From Geothrix rubra (GTDB lineage: Bacteria; Acidobacteriota; Holophagae; Holophagales; Holophagaceae): DNA of 64,000 nucleotides. The position numbers were made by a program, and so were the translations under genes. A model generated the notes under the pieces. It was given only the letters and a program-made list of their open reading frames with translations, ran no database searches and was not told the DNA's origin. Where the stretch lies: NCBI RefSeq assembly GCF_030268065.1, contig NZ_BSDD01000001.1:620001-684000 (forward strand). The letters run 5' to 3'. This document shows positions 28,202-36,267 of the stretch, piece by piece (positions within the stretch are counted from its first letter, which is position 1; each line of letters begins with the position of its first letter).

Positions 28202-28938
28202 AAGCTCTGATCGTGGACGACGAGGACCTGGCCCGCGCCGTGGTGCGGGAGCATCTGGCGGCCCACCCGGACGTGGAGGTGGTGGCGGAATGTGCCAACG
28301 GCTTCGAGGCCGTGAAGGCCGCCGCCCAGCACCAGCCGGACCTGGTGTTCCTGGACATCCAGATGCCCAAGCTGGACGGCTTCGAGGTGCTGGAGCTGCT
28401 GGAGGCGGACGGGCGACGGCCCGCCGTGGTCTTCGTCACCGCCTACGACCAGCACGCCCTCCGCGCCTTCGAGGCGCAGGCCGTGGACTACCTCCTGAAG
28501 CCCTTCTCGAGGGAGCGCTTCGACGCCGCCCTGGCCAAGGCCCGGGCTGTCCGCGAGAGCCGCCCCCCGGCGGCCCAGCTCGCGGCGGCCAGCCGCCAGG
28601 GCCGTCCCCTGGAGCGGATCGTGGTCAAGGACGGCCCCAAGGTCACCGTGATCCCCCTGGACCGCCTGGGCTGGGTGCAGGCCCAGGACGACTACGTCCT
28701 CCTCCGCACCGAGGGCAGGAACCTCCTCAAGCAGCAGACCATGGCGAGCCTGGAGGCCCAGCTGGACCCGGCGCGGTTCATCCGCATCCACCGGAGCTTC
28801 CTCCTGAACCTCGACCGGCTTGTTCGGATCGAGCAGGACGCCAAGGAGCATCGGGAGGCCGTGCTCCGCGACGGGGCCCGCCTCCCGGTCAGCCGCGCCG
28901 GCTACAAGCGCCTGCGGGAGCTCTGGGAAGGGGCCTGA
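28198..28938 (+). CDS. LytTR-family response regulator
   Basis: A 246-residue regulator. Residues 1-120 are a receiver domain with acidic pocket Asp7-Asp8, phosphoacceptor Asp53 in LVFLDIQMPKLDG, Thr in VVFVTAYDQ and Lys in DYLLKPFSRERF. Residues 140-240 are a LytTR DNA-binding domain (IVVKDGPKVTVIPLDRLGWV, EAQLDPARFIRIHRSFLLNL, LPVSRAGYKRLRELW). It is the output of the upstream kinase and likely controls its own operon and envelope genes; the binding site is not identified. The last gene of the operon. Confidence 0.93.
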   Translation: MKALIVDDEDLARAVVREHLAAHPDVEVVAECANGFEAVKAAAQHQPDLVFLDIQMPKLDGFEVLELLEADGRRPAVVFVTAYDQHALRAFEAQAVDYLLKPFSRERFDAALAKARAVRESRPPAAQLAAASRQGRPLERIVVKDGPKVTVIPLDRLGWVQAQDDYVLLRTEGRNLLKQQTMASLEAQLDPARFIRIHRSFLLNLDRLVRIEQDAKEHREAVLRDGARLPVSRAGYKRLRELWEGA

Positions 28939-28985
28939 GCCCAGTCGAGATGGTCTATCTGGATTATCAATAATGGATCTTTTCT

Positions 28986-29008
28986 AGGATCCACCTGGGG
29001 CGGATCCT
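28986..29008 (+). promoter_or_regulatory. inverted repeat upstream of the cupin gene
   Basis: AGGATCC and GGATCCT flank a 9-base spacer, ending 37 bases before the cupin ATG, next to an AT-rich patch (ATTATCAATAATGG) that could hold a promoter. It may be a regulator-binding site; only the symmetry supports this. Confidence 0.3.
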
Positions 29009-29045
29009 GGGACTCCGGCCGAGCGGCCGATCCCGAGGAGCTCCC

Positions 29046-29501
29046 ATGCCAGGCATCCCCACTGTCCGCCCCCTCGACACCTCCCGGCTGGGCTGGATCC
29101 CCCTGGCCCCGGGGCTGTCCTTCAAGCCCCTGGCCTACTTCCCCGATCTCAGCGGATGGCAGCTGCTGCTGAAGCTGGAGCCCGGCACGAAGATCCCCCG
29201 CCATCGCCACACCGGCGAGGTGCATGCGTTCAACCTCTCCGGCTCCCGGCGGCTCGACACGGGCGAGGTGGTGGGGCCCGGGACGTACGTCCACGAGCCG
29301 GCCGGGAACGTGGATAGCTGGGAGGCCTTCGGAGATGAGCCCTGCGTCATCCACATCGAGGTGAACGGCCGGAACGAGTACCTCGACGGGGAGGACCGGG
29401 TGATCCGCATCGCCGATGCCCGGGGGTCGCGGCAGGACTACCTCGACTGGTGCGCGGCCGAAGGCGTCGAACCTCATCCGGGCCTGGTCGGGGGGCTTTG
29501 A
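29046..29501 (+). CDS. cupin protein, 2,4'-dihydroxyacetophenone dioxygenase-like
   Basis: A 151-residue single-domain cupin. The metal-binding motif appears as KIPRHRHTGEVHAFNLSGSR (two His, one Glu, one His), and the second cupin motif as GTYVHEPAGNVDSW with a further His. The arrangement resembles the 2,4'-dihydroxyacetophenone dioxygenase family, Fe-dependent ring-side-chain oxygenases, but many members are of unknown substrate. The start has GAGGAG 6 bases upstream. The stop is followed one base later by the DoxX-type gene, so they form a two-gene unit. Confidence 0.83.
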   Translation: MPGIPTVRPLDTSRLGWIPLAPGLSFKPLAYFPDLSGWQLLLKLEPGTKIPRHRHTGEVHAFNLSGSRRLDTGEVVGPGTYVHEPAGNVDSWEAFGDEPCVIHIEVNGRNEYLDGEDRVIRIADARGSRQDYLDWCAAEGVEPHPGLVGGL

Positions 29502-29502
29502 G

Positions 29503-29937
29503 ATGGCCGGCTCCGCCCTGGACCTCTGGAGCGCCCGGTGGGCCCGCGTGGCCCTGGGCACCGCCTTCCTCTCCGCCGTGGCCTCTCGCTTCGGGCTGTG
29601 GCAGGGCCACCCGGGCCTGGGCCGGTTCGGCGGGTTCATCGAGTACACCGCGGAGGTGAACGCATTCCTCCCGCGGGCCTTCGCGCCGTTCCTGGCCTGG
29701 GCCGCGACCGCGGCGGAGACCACGCTCGGCCTGGCCCTGGTCACCGGCTTCCGCATCCGGGAAGCCGCCCTGGGCAGCGCCCTCCTCCTGATCCTGTTCG
29801 GGACGGCCATGGCCCTTTCCCAGGGGGTCAAGTCCCCCCTGGACTACTCGGTGTTCTCCGCCGCGGGCGCGGCCCTGCTGCTCTGGCGCCACCAGGTCCG
29901 CACGGCCCGGGCCGTGCAGGCTCCCGAACGGGACTGA
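29503..29937 (+). CDS. DoxX-like membrane protein
   Basis: A 144-residue protein with four hydrophobic helices (about residues 10-26, 55-78, 85-105 and 115-130) and the pattern FAPFLAWAATAAETTLGLALVTGF that resembles DoxX/DoxD family proteins. Such proteins sit in the cytoplasmic membrane and have been linked to quinone-dependent oxidations, but a reaction is rarely known. Coupling to the cupin gene suggests a joint role in a small oxidative or stress function. It converges with the next gene 23 bases away. Confidence 0.78.
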   Translation: MAGSALDLWSARWARVALGTAFLSAVASRFGLWQGHPGLGRFGGFIEYTAEVNAFLPRAFAPFLAWAATAAETTLGLALVTGFRIREAALGSALLLILFGTAMALSQGVKSPLDYSVFSAAGAALLLWRHQVRTARAVQAPERD

Positions 29938-29960
29938 GGTGCCGCTGTGCCGGTCTTCCG

Positions 29961-30515
29961 TCAGGGCAATCCAGCACCGAGCAGAACCTCCTCCTCGAGG
30001 TGGGCGTCATGGACCGCCAGAAGGTGCAGGGTCCAGCCCAGGGCGGCCAGCAGGGCGTACCGGCTCCGGGCCCCGGTGGTCCCCCGCAGGATCACCCGGC
30101 CCATGACCAGCCCGGCCTCGGGCGGGTGGACCACCAGCTCCGGGAGGGTCTGGAGCTGGACCACCGTGCGGTCCGAGACATCGATGAAGGCCGTGCCCTG
30201 CTCGTGGGGAAGGTGGGTCCAGTGGAATTCCGCCCCGTCCTTGAAGGCCAGTTTCCCCCGCCCGAAGGCATGGGGTCGGAACTCTGCGAGGTCGACCTCC
30301 GCCCCCGCCTCCCGCAGCGTGACGTGCTGGGCGAAGGTGCCCACCCGCTTGAGGGTCCACCGCCCTTCGGCCGTCTCCACCCTGGCCAGGGTCTCCGGAT
30401 CCGACCAGGCGAGGGTGGCATAGACCTCCCCTCCTGCGGTCAGGTCAAAGCCCCCGGGGGTCCCCGATGCCCGCCACTCGAGGACATCGCCCTGGAATTC
30501 CGTCAGCGCCCGCAT
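29961..30515 (-). CDS. hypothetical protein
   Basis: A 184-residue soluble protein with no signal peptide or membrane segment that I do not recognise. It is rich in short beta strands (FDLTAGGEVYATLAW, RWTLKRVGTF, VTLREAGAEVDLAEF, AFIDVSDRTVVQLQTL) and ends in a hydrophobic helix (SRYALLAALGWTLHLLAVHD). The overall look, a beta-sandwich or barrel closed by a C-terminal helix, recalls LURP-one/tubby-like folds, but that is only a resemblance. It lies downstream of the SCP2 gene on the same strand, 75 bases past the small Cys-rich frame. Confidence 0.72.
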   Translation of the reverse strand: MRALTEFQGDVLEWRASGTPGGFDLTAGGEVYATLAWSDPETLARVETAEGRWTLKRVGTFAQHVTLREAGAEVDLAEFRPHAFGRGKLAFKDGAEFHWTHLPHEQGTAFIDVSDRTVVQLQTLPELVVHPPEAGLVMGRVILRGTTGARSRYALLAALGWTLHLLAVHDAHLEEEVLLGAGLP

Positions 30516-30590
30516 GGCCCGATCCCCCTTCCCGCGGGGTCAGCCCCGCGCCCCCCAATGTAGGTCCGCGGGGTTCCCGGGGTCAGGGGT

Positions 30591-30797
30591 TCAGAGCTGG
30601 CCCTTGAGCCGGCAGGGATGGGACTCGCAGCGCCCGCAGCTGTGGATGCAGGCCGCCGTGGCCCGCACGACGATGGGCGAGGCGGCCGGCGGGAACCTCC
30701 GCGCCGAACCGGAACCAGGATCGGGGCCGCGCCCCTCCTGGGCACGGCCCGCGGCCTTCGGCCCCTTCCGCCGGGCCGGGGCTGGACTCCGGACCAT
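30591..30797 (-). CDS. small Cys-rich protein downstream of the SCP2 gene
   Basis: A 68-codon frame whose ATG overlaps the stop of the SCP2 gene (TGATG), so re-initiation is likely. The N-terminal half is basic, Pro/Ala rich and probably disordered. The last 25 residues contain four Cys in C-X3-C-X2-C-X4-C spacing with two His (ACIHSCGRCESHPC), resembling a metal-binding knuckle. GC at third positions over the last 25 codons is 24 of 25, which supports coding. The exact start is uncertain. I know of no family. Confidence 0.45.
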   Translation of the reverse strand: MVRSPAPARRKGPKAAGRAQEGRGPDPGSGSARRFPPAASPIVVRATAACIHSCGRCESHPCRLKGQL

Positions 30798-32008
30798 CAG
30801 GCTTCGGGGCGCTTGAAGCTCTTGGCCACCTTCTGCATGAGCAGGGGATCGCCTTCGATCTGGATCTTGCCGGACATGAAGGCCTCCTGCGCGTTGAGCT
30901 TGCCGGTGCTCATGGCGACGAAGTCCTCGGCCTTGGCCTTGAGGGTGGTGTCGCAGGGCTTCATCAGCCGCGGGAACACCAGGCAGGCCCCGTTGCGGAT
31001 GAACAGGGTGTAGCCCAGGTCCTCCAGCTGGTAGCCCACGGCGGCCTCCAGGTCCCCGGCCTTCTCGGGGAGGAACCGCTCGGGCATGGATTCCAGCAGG
31101 GCCTCGGCGGGGTTGAGGGCCGTCTGGAAGTGGGCCGTGTACGCCGCCACGCGGCTCACATCGCCCTTCACGGTGATCTGGCCGCCCAGCAGGGCCGCCA
31201 CCAGGTTCAGCTTGCCGGCGTTGAGGGCCGCGAAATCGGCATCGGAGATGCCCAGGGCATCGCCCTCGGCCTCCCCCGGGCGGATCGAGAGCCCCTCCGG
31301 GCTGAAGTCCAGCCGGTAGGGCGCCCCGTCCACCTTCACCTCGAGGGTGCCCTTGGCGCCGCCGGTGTAGCGCTTGGAGAGCGTGGCCAGGGCCTTGCCG
31401 CCGGGCGTGTCCGGGAAGGTGATCTCGGGTTCCGCCGCCCAGGCCTTCCAGGCCTTGCGAAGGAGGGCCATGTCGCCCCCGAAGCGGATCTGGCCGCCGA
31501 GCAGCGCCGGTCCGGGATCGGAGAGGCCGCACACCATGGCGCGGACGGCGGCCTCGTCGCCAGCCACCTCGGCGCCCTCGCCGTAGCTCTCGGAGCCCAC
31601 GGTCACCCGGATCCCGCCGCCGGCCAGGGCCAGTCGCGCCGGAACGAGGTCCTTCAGCGCCTTCACGGGTCCCGCCTGGACCTGGGGCTTCTTGAAGAAC
31701 TTGGGGAACTTCTGGAGGAGCCCCAGGTCGCCGGTGCCCTTCAGCTTGCCGGTCATGAAGGCCTGCATGGGATCGAGCTTGCCCTCGTTCAGGGCGATCC
31801 AGTCCTCGGCGGCGATGACCACGGTGGAGGTGGCGTCGGCCTTCGGCTCGCGCTTCAGCGTGAAGGCACCGTTCTCGATGGCGCAGGTGTAGTCGCCGCC
31901 GCCCTCGCCGGTCACCTGGTAGTAGACCGAGACCGAGAGCCCCTGGGCCTTCTCGGGCAGGAAGAGCTCGGGCATGAGCGAGAAGATGCCGTCCACCGTC
32001 AGGGCCAT
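30797..32008 (-). CDS. protein with four tandem SCP2-like sterol-binding modules
   Basis: A 403-residue cytosolic protein made of about four modules of roughly 100 residues (1-106, 107-200, 201-297, 298-403). Modules 1 and 4 share MPE-FLPEKA starts and the SCP2 signatures NEGKLDPMQAFMTGKLKGTG and STGKLNAQEAFMSGKIQIEG. Module 3 has NAGKLNLVAALLGGQITVKG, and module 2 a degenerate version (SDPGPALLGGQIRFGGD). SCP2 folds bind lipids or acyl chains in a hydrophobic tunnel. Multiple fused copies suggest lipid carriage or scaffold function. It is divergent from ppx/gppA. Confidence 0.85.
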   Translation of the reverse strand: MALTVDGIFSLMPELFLPEKAQGLSVSVYYQVTGEGGGDYTCAIENGAFTLKREPKADATSTVVIAAEDWIALNEGKLDPMQAFMTGKLKGTGDLGLLQKFPKFFKKPQVQAGPVKALKDLVPARLALAGGGIRVTVGSESYGEGAEVAGDEAAVRAMVCGLSDPGPALLGGQIRFGGDMALLRKAWKAWAAEPEITFPDTPGGKALATLSKRYTGGAKGTLEVKVDGAPYRLDFSPEGLSIRPGEAEGDALGISDADFAALNAGKLNLVAALLGGQITVKGDVSRVAAYTAHFQTALNPAEALLESMPERFLPEKAGDLEAAVGYQLEDLGYTLFIRNGACLVFPRLMKPCDTTLKAKAEDFVAMSTGKLNAQEAFMSGKIQIEGDPLLMQKVAKSFKRPEA

Positions 32009-32084
32009 GATCCACCTCGGAATGTTGGAATCGAGAATGGCCGGGGCTCCGGTTTCGATGCAACGGCTACCAGGAGTCAGGGGC

Positions 32085-32090
32085 TACAAT
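32085..32090 (+). promoter_or_regulatory. -10 element of ppx/gppA, leaderless arrangement
   Basis: TACAAT, within GGGCTACAAT, ends exactly 6 bases before the ATG, which places the predicted transcription start on the A of the start codon. No good -35 hexamer and no Shine-Dalgarno sequence are seen. Confidence 0.5.
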
Positions 32091-32096
32091 CGCCCC

Positions 32097-33593
32097 ATGC
32101 GCATCGCAGCCGTGGACGTCGGGTCCAATTCCATCCACATGGTGGTGGTCGAGGCGGATCCCATGGGCGGCCAGCAGGTGCTCGCGCGGGAGAAGGCGAT
32201 GGTGCGCCTGGCCCGCGGCGAGGCGAAGTCGGGCGAGATCGGGCCGGAGGCCTTCCAGGCCGGCCTGGAGGCGCTCGGCCAGATGGCCAAGGTCATCCGG
32301 GGCTTCGAGTGCGGGACGGTGATGGCCTGCGGCACCGCGGCCCTGCGCGACGCCAAGAACGCCCAGGCCTTCGTCCTGCAGGCGGAACAGCTGGGCATCC
32401 CCATCCAGGTGATCTCCGGCGAGGAGGAGGCCCGCCTCATCCACCAGGCCGTGTCCCATGCCATCCCCTTTCCCCAGGAGCCCGTGGCCCTGGTGGACAT
32501 CGGGGGGGGCAGCACGGAGCTCACCTGGGTGCAGGGCGGCCGGGTGGAGGCCAGCATCTCCCTGCCCTGGGGCCTCCAGCGTCTGGCGGATGCCGCCGCC
32601 ACGTCCGACCCGCCCAGCGCCCACGACCTGAAGCGGCTCCGGAAGGCCATCCGGAAGATCCTGAAGAAGGCCCGGAAGGGATTGCCGGAGAACCTGCCGG
32701 AGACCACCCTCGCCCTGGGAACCTCCGGCACCCTGGAGGATCTGGCCCGGGGCGCCGGCGGCGGCTACCTCTGCGACCAGGCCCAGCTCCGGGCCTTCGC
32801 CCTCCGCCTCTGGCGCAGCGATGCCCAGGGCCGGGTGGACCGCCTTGGGGTCGATCCGAAGAGGGCCGAGGTGCTCCACGTGGGGGCCATCTGGGCGCTC
32901 TCCCTCCTGGAGTGGCTGGGGGCCCCGCGCCTCCGCCACCTGCCCGTGGGCCTGCGGGAGGGCATGGTCTGGGAGGCCCTGAAGCACGGCGGGGCGGCCA
33001 TCCCGCCCCTGGCCGACCGGCGGAGGGCCTCCATCGAGCACCTGGCCGCCCGGCTGGATCCGGATCCCGGCCACAGCCGACAGGTCATGCGCCTGGCCGA
33101 CCAGCTCTTCCTCGCCCTCCAGCCCCACTTCGAACTGGGGGATACGGAACGCCACTGGCTCGCCTTCGCCGCCCGCCTGCACGACATCGGATTCTCGATC
33201 TCCGAGAAGAGCCACCACAAGCACAGCGAGTACCTGGTCCGGAACGCCGCCCTGCCCGGGTTCTGGCCCGAGGAGGTGGACCTGCTGGCCCAGGTCGTGC
33301 GCTACCACCGGGGCAAGACTCCGGATCCCGCCAGGCACGAGGCCTTCCGGGCCCTGGCGCCCTGGCACCGCGAGGTGGTCCGGAAGCTGGCCGCCATCCT
33401 GCGGGCCGCGGACGCCCTGGACCGGCGCCGCCGCCAGGCGGTCCAGGGGCTCTCCGCGGACGTGGATGACGGGACCTTGAGGCTGCGCCTCGAGGCCACC
33501 GGGGACGTGGAACCCGAGATCGAGGCCTTCCGGGAGAAGGGACTCCTGCTTGGCGCCCTCCTGGACCGCCGGGTCGAAGTCACCTTAGCCTGA
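32097..33593 (+). CDS. Ppx/GppA family phosphatase (exopolyphosphatase)
   Basis: A 498-residue protein of the actin-like ASKHA fold. It opens with RIAAVDVGSNSIHMVVVEAD (phosphate 1 loop). CGTAALRDAKN and ISGEEEARLIHQAV (catalytic Glu region) follow, then VDIGGGSTELTWVQGG (phosphate 2 loop). The C-terminal third has an HD-type helical domain with LHDIGFSISEKSHHKHSEYL and VVRYHRG. Members hydrolyse polyphosphate or (p)ppGpp 5'-phosphate; which one cannot be told. The start is the ATG before RIAAVDVG. The 3' end lies 8 bases before the HMGL-family gene. Confidence 0.92.
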   Translation: MRIAAVDVGSNSIHMVVVEADPMGGQQVLAREKAMVRLARGEAKSGEIGPEAFQAGLEALGQMAKVIRGFECGTVMACGTAALRDAKNAQAFVLQAEQLGIPIQVISGEEEARLIHQAVSHAIPFPQEPVALVDIGGGSTELTWVQGGRVEASISLPWGLQRLADAAATSDPPSAHDLKRLRKAIRKILKKARKGLPENLPETTLALGTSGTLEDLARGAGGGYLCDQAQLRAFALRLWRSDAQGRVDRLGVDPKRAEVLHVGAIWALSLLEWLGAPRLRHLPVGLREGMVWEALKHGGAAIPPLADRRRASIEHLAARLDPDPGHSRQVMRLADQLFLALQPHFELGDTERHWLAFAARLHDIGFSISEKSHHKHSEYLVRNAALPGFWPEEVDLLAQVVRYHRGKTPDPARHEAFRALAPWHREVVRKLAAILRAADALDRRRRQAVQGLSADVDDGTLRLRLEATGDVEPEIEAFREKGLLLGALLDRRVEVTLA

Positions 33594-33601
33594 GGATTCC
33601 C

Positions 33602-34804
33602 ATGACGCTGGAAGACCTCATCAACGACTGGAACGGCCCCGCCCCTTCGGGTTCGCGGGTGCCCCGGCTCAACGACGAGACCCTGCGGGACGGCCTCCAG
33701 AGCCCCTCGGTGCGCGATCCCGACATTCCGGCGAAACGCGACCTGGTCCACCGGCTGGCCCGCATGGGCGTGGACGCGGTGGATCTCGGCATGCCCGGCG
33801 CCGGCCCCAAGGCCCTCGCCGCCGTGAAGGCCCTCATGGTCGAGATCCGCGACCACCGCCTGCCCATCTCCCCCAATGCCGCTGTCCGCACCCTGGAGGC
33901 GGACCTGACCCAGGTGGCCGAGATCCAGCAGCGGGTGGGCCTCCCCCTGGAGGCCGGGGCCTTCCTCGGCTCCAGCCCCATCCGCATGGACGTGGAGGGC
34001 TGGGACCTGGGCTTCCTCGTCACCACCGCCCGCCGGGCCGTGGCCTTCTGCAGGCGCCACCAGGTGCCCGTGATGATGGTGACGGAGGACAGCACCCGGG
34101 CCCGACCCGACGTGCTGAAGGCCATCTACCAGGCGGCCCTGGACGAAGGCGCCCAGTCCATCTGCCTCTCCGACACCTGCGGCTACGCCACGCCGGACGG
34201 GGTGCGGAAGCTGGTCCGGTTCATCCAGGAGGAGGTCATCCAGGGCCGCCCCGTGCGACTCGACTGGCACGGCCACAACGATCGCGGCCTGGGCGTGGCC
34301 AACGCCATCGCCGCCTTCGAGGCGGGCGTGGACCGGCTCCACGGCACCCTCCTGGGCATCGGGGAGCGCTGCGGCAACGTGGCCCTGGACCAGCTCATGA
34401 TCAACCTGCACCTCATGGGGTACCCCAAGGGCGACCTTTCGGACCTCCCCGCCCTGGCCGAGCGCGTGGCCGAACTCTGCGGGGTGGAGATCCCCGCCAA
34501 CTATCCCGTGCTCGGCCGGGACGCCTTCCGCACCGGAACCGGCGTCCACGCCGCCGCCATCGTCAAGGCCCTCCACCGGGGCGACGTGGAACTGGCCGAT
34601 GCGGTCTACTCCGGCGTGCCCGCTGCCCTCGTGGGCCGCCGCCAGGAGATCGAGATCGGCCCGATGGCGGGCCACAGCAACGTCGTCTACTGGCTGGAGC
34701 TGAATGGCTACGACGCCATTCCCGAGCGCGTGGACCGCATCCTCAAGCTCGCCAAGCAGAGCGCCCGGATCCTCACCGAGGAGGAGATCCGGAGCGCCCT
34801 GTAG
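33602..34804 (+). CDS. HMGL-family acyl-CoA:2-oxoacid synthase (isopropylmalate/homocitrate/citramalate synthase-like)
   Basis: A 400-residue TIM-barrel enzyme of the DRE-TIM class. RLNDETLRDGLQSPSVRDP carries the Arg-Asp-Gly metal and base motif, LEAGAFLGSSPIRM and CLSDTCGYATPDG follow, and the metal ligands are in LDWHGHNDRGLGVANAIAAF. HGTLLGIGERCGN is the family signature 2 region. The LeuA allosteric domain is absent, so the protein is a minimal Claisen-condensing synthase with about 110 residues after the barrel. Substrate (2-oxoisovalerate, pyruvate, 2-oxoglutarate or oxaloacetate) cannot be read from the sequence. Its 3' end overlaps the convergent NDH-2 gene by 32 bases. Confidence 0.85.
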   Translation: MTLEDLINDWNGPAPSGSRVPRLNDETLRDGLQSPSVRDPDIPAKRDLVHRLARMGVDAVDLGMPGAGPKALAAVKALMVEIRDHRLPISPNAAVRTLEADLTQVAEIQQRVGLPLEAGAFLGSSPIRMDVEGWDLGFLVTTARRAVAFCRRHQVPVMMVTEDSTRARPDVLKAIYQAALDEGAQSICLSDTCGYATPDGVRKLVRFIQEEVIQGRPVRLDWHGHNDRGLGVANAIAAFEAGVDRLHGTLLGIGERCGNVALDQLMINLHLMGYPKGDLSDLPALAERVAELCGVEIPANYPVLGRDAFRTGTGVHAAAIVKALHRGDVELADAVYSGVPAALVGRRQEIEIGPMAGHSNVVYWLELNGYDAIPERVDRILKLAKQSARILTEEEIRSAL

Positions 34805-36107
34805 GATCCTGCGCACCGGGCTCCACCGGCTGGGCCCTTTCATGGCCCCCCACGATGAGCCGGGCCCGGGGCTGGGTCGTCAGGTACGCCCAGAGCCATT
34901 CGAAGAAGACGAACACGCGGCTCCGGAAATCCACGAGCAGCATCAGGTGGATGAAGAGCCAGGCGAGCCAGGCGGGATAGCCGGTGAGGCTCAGGCCGCC
35001 GACGTGGGCCACGGCCTTCCCCCGGCCGAGGGTCGCCATGCTGCCCTTGTCCCGATAGCGGAAGGCCTGCCGCGGGCGGTCGTCCAGGGTCGCCTGGATG
35101 TTGGCCGCGGCGCAGGTCCCCTGCTGGATGGCCACGGGCGCGACGCCCGGAAGGGGGCCCCCGGGACCGTGCGGGAAGGCGGCCAGGTCGCCCACGACGA
35201 AGGCCTCCGGATGGCCCGGAAGGCTGAGGTCGGGTTCCACGATCACCCGTCCGATCCGATCGACCGGCACCCCGAGCCCCGCTCCCAGCGGGACGGCGGC
35301 CACGCCCGCCGCCCAGAGCACCGTCCGGGTCGGGATGCGCTCCTCGCCGAGTTGGACCGCCCGTTCCTCGATGGCCGTGATCGGCAGCCCAAGCCGCACC
35401 TCGACGCCGATCCGCTCCAGCCCCTGGACCGCCTTCTCGGACAATCCCGACCCGAAGTTCGCCAGGATGGCCGGCCCGGCCTCGACGAGGACGACCCGGG
35501 CCCGGTCCGTGCGGATGCGCCGGAACTCGCGCGGCAGGGAGAGCCGGGCCATCTCCTTCAGGGTCCCGGCCAGCTCCACGCCCGTCGGACCGCCCCCGAC
35601 GATGACGAAGGTCAGCCACTCCCGGCGGCGTTCGGGATCCTCCTCCTGCTCGGCCTGCTCGAAGGCGGACAGGAAGCGCCGGCGGATCTCCAGCGCGTCC
35701 TCCAGGTTCTTGAGGCCGGGGGCCAGCCGGGCCCAGCCATCCCGGCCGAAATAGGAACTGCGGGAGCCCGCGGCCAGGATCAGGAAGTCGTACGGCAGGC
35801 TCCGGCCGTCCGCCAGGCCGACGTGCCGGGCCCCCAGGTCGACCGCGGCGACCTCCGCCAGGATGACCTGGGCGTTGCGCTGGGAGCGGAGGATGTGGCG
35901 GATGGGCGCCGCGATGTCCGCCGGGGACAGCGTGGCCGAGGCCACCTGGTAGAGGAGGGGCTGGAACAGGTGGTGGTTCTGCCGGTCCACCAGCAGGATC
36001 TTGACCCGGGCGCGCCGGAGCGCCCGGGCGGCCTTGAGCCCACCGAAGCCGCCGCCCACGATGACGACCGTGGGTTCCGCCACCCTCGCCGAAGCCGTCT
36101 CCGTCAT
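34773..36107 (-). CDS. type II NADH dehydrogenase-like FAD oxidoreductase
   Basis: A 444-residue NDH-2-type flavoprotein. The FAD fold opens with TVVIVGGGFGGLKAARALRR, followed by QNHHLFQPLLYQVASATLSP. The NADH fold is in FVIVGGGPTGVELAGTL, and AFVVGDLAAFP with VAIQQG is the conserved C-terminal FAD contact region. Hydrophobic and amphipathic helices at residues 385-425 (WLAWLFIHLMLLVDF) anchor it to the membrane. NDH-2 passes electrons from NADH to quinone without proton pumping. It lies downstream of a quinol nitric oxide reductase gene on the same strand, so it may supply that enzyme with quinol. Confidence 0.9.
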   Translation of the reverse strand: MTETASARVAEPTVVIVGGGFGGLKAARALRRARVKILLVDRQNHHLFQPLLYQVASATLSPADIAAPIRHILRSQRNAQVILAEVAAVDLGARHVGLADGRSLPYDFLILAAGSRSSYFGRDGWARLAPGLKNLEDALEIRRRFLSAFEQAEQEEDPERRREWLTFVIVGGGPTGVELAGTLKEMARLSLPREFRRIRTDRARVVLVEAGPAILANFGSGLSEKAVQGLERIGVEVRLGLPITAIEERAVQLGEERIPTRTVLWAAGVAAVPLGAGLGVPVDRIGRVIVEPDLSLPGHPEAFVVGDLAAFPHGPGGPLPGVAPVAIQQGTCAAANIQATLDDRPRQAFRYRDKGSMATLGRGKAVAHVGGLSLTGYPAWLAWLFIHLMLLVDFRSRVFVFFEWLWAYLTTQPRARLIVGGHERAQPVEPGAQDPTGRSGSPPR

Positions 36108-36113
36108 CGTCGT

Positions 36114-36245
36114 CTAGCTCCTCATGGGCGTCACGAGGAGGCCGGACGGCTCGGGGACCTTCAGCGCGCGGCGCTGCTCCTGGCCGGAGACCACGCACGC
36201 CCCTCGGAGCATGGGGCGCGCTGCCTGGAGGTTGCCGAGGGGCAT
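36114..36245 (-). CDS. small ORF between qNOR and NDH-2 genes
   Basis: A 43-codon frame with AAGGAGACCGGC immediately before the ATG, ending TAG 6 bases before the NDH-2 start. The product is basic with one Cys (RPMLRGACVVSGQEQRR), no membrane helix and no family known to me. Its tight spacing between two electron-transfer genes and good ribosome-binding site favour a real gene; the AT/GC composition is like the neighbours. It may only couple translation of the NDH-2 gene. Confidence 0.45.
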   Translation of the reverse strand: MPLGNLQAARPMLRGACVVSGQEQRRALKVPEPSGLLVTPMRS

Positions 36246-36267
36246 GCCGGTCTCCTTCAGGAGTGGA

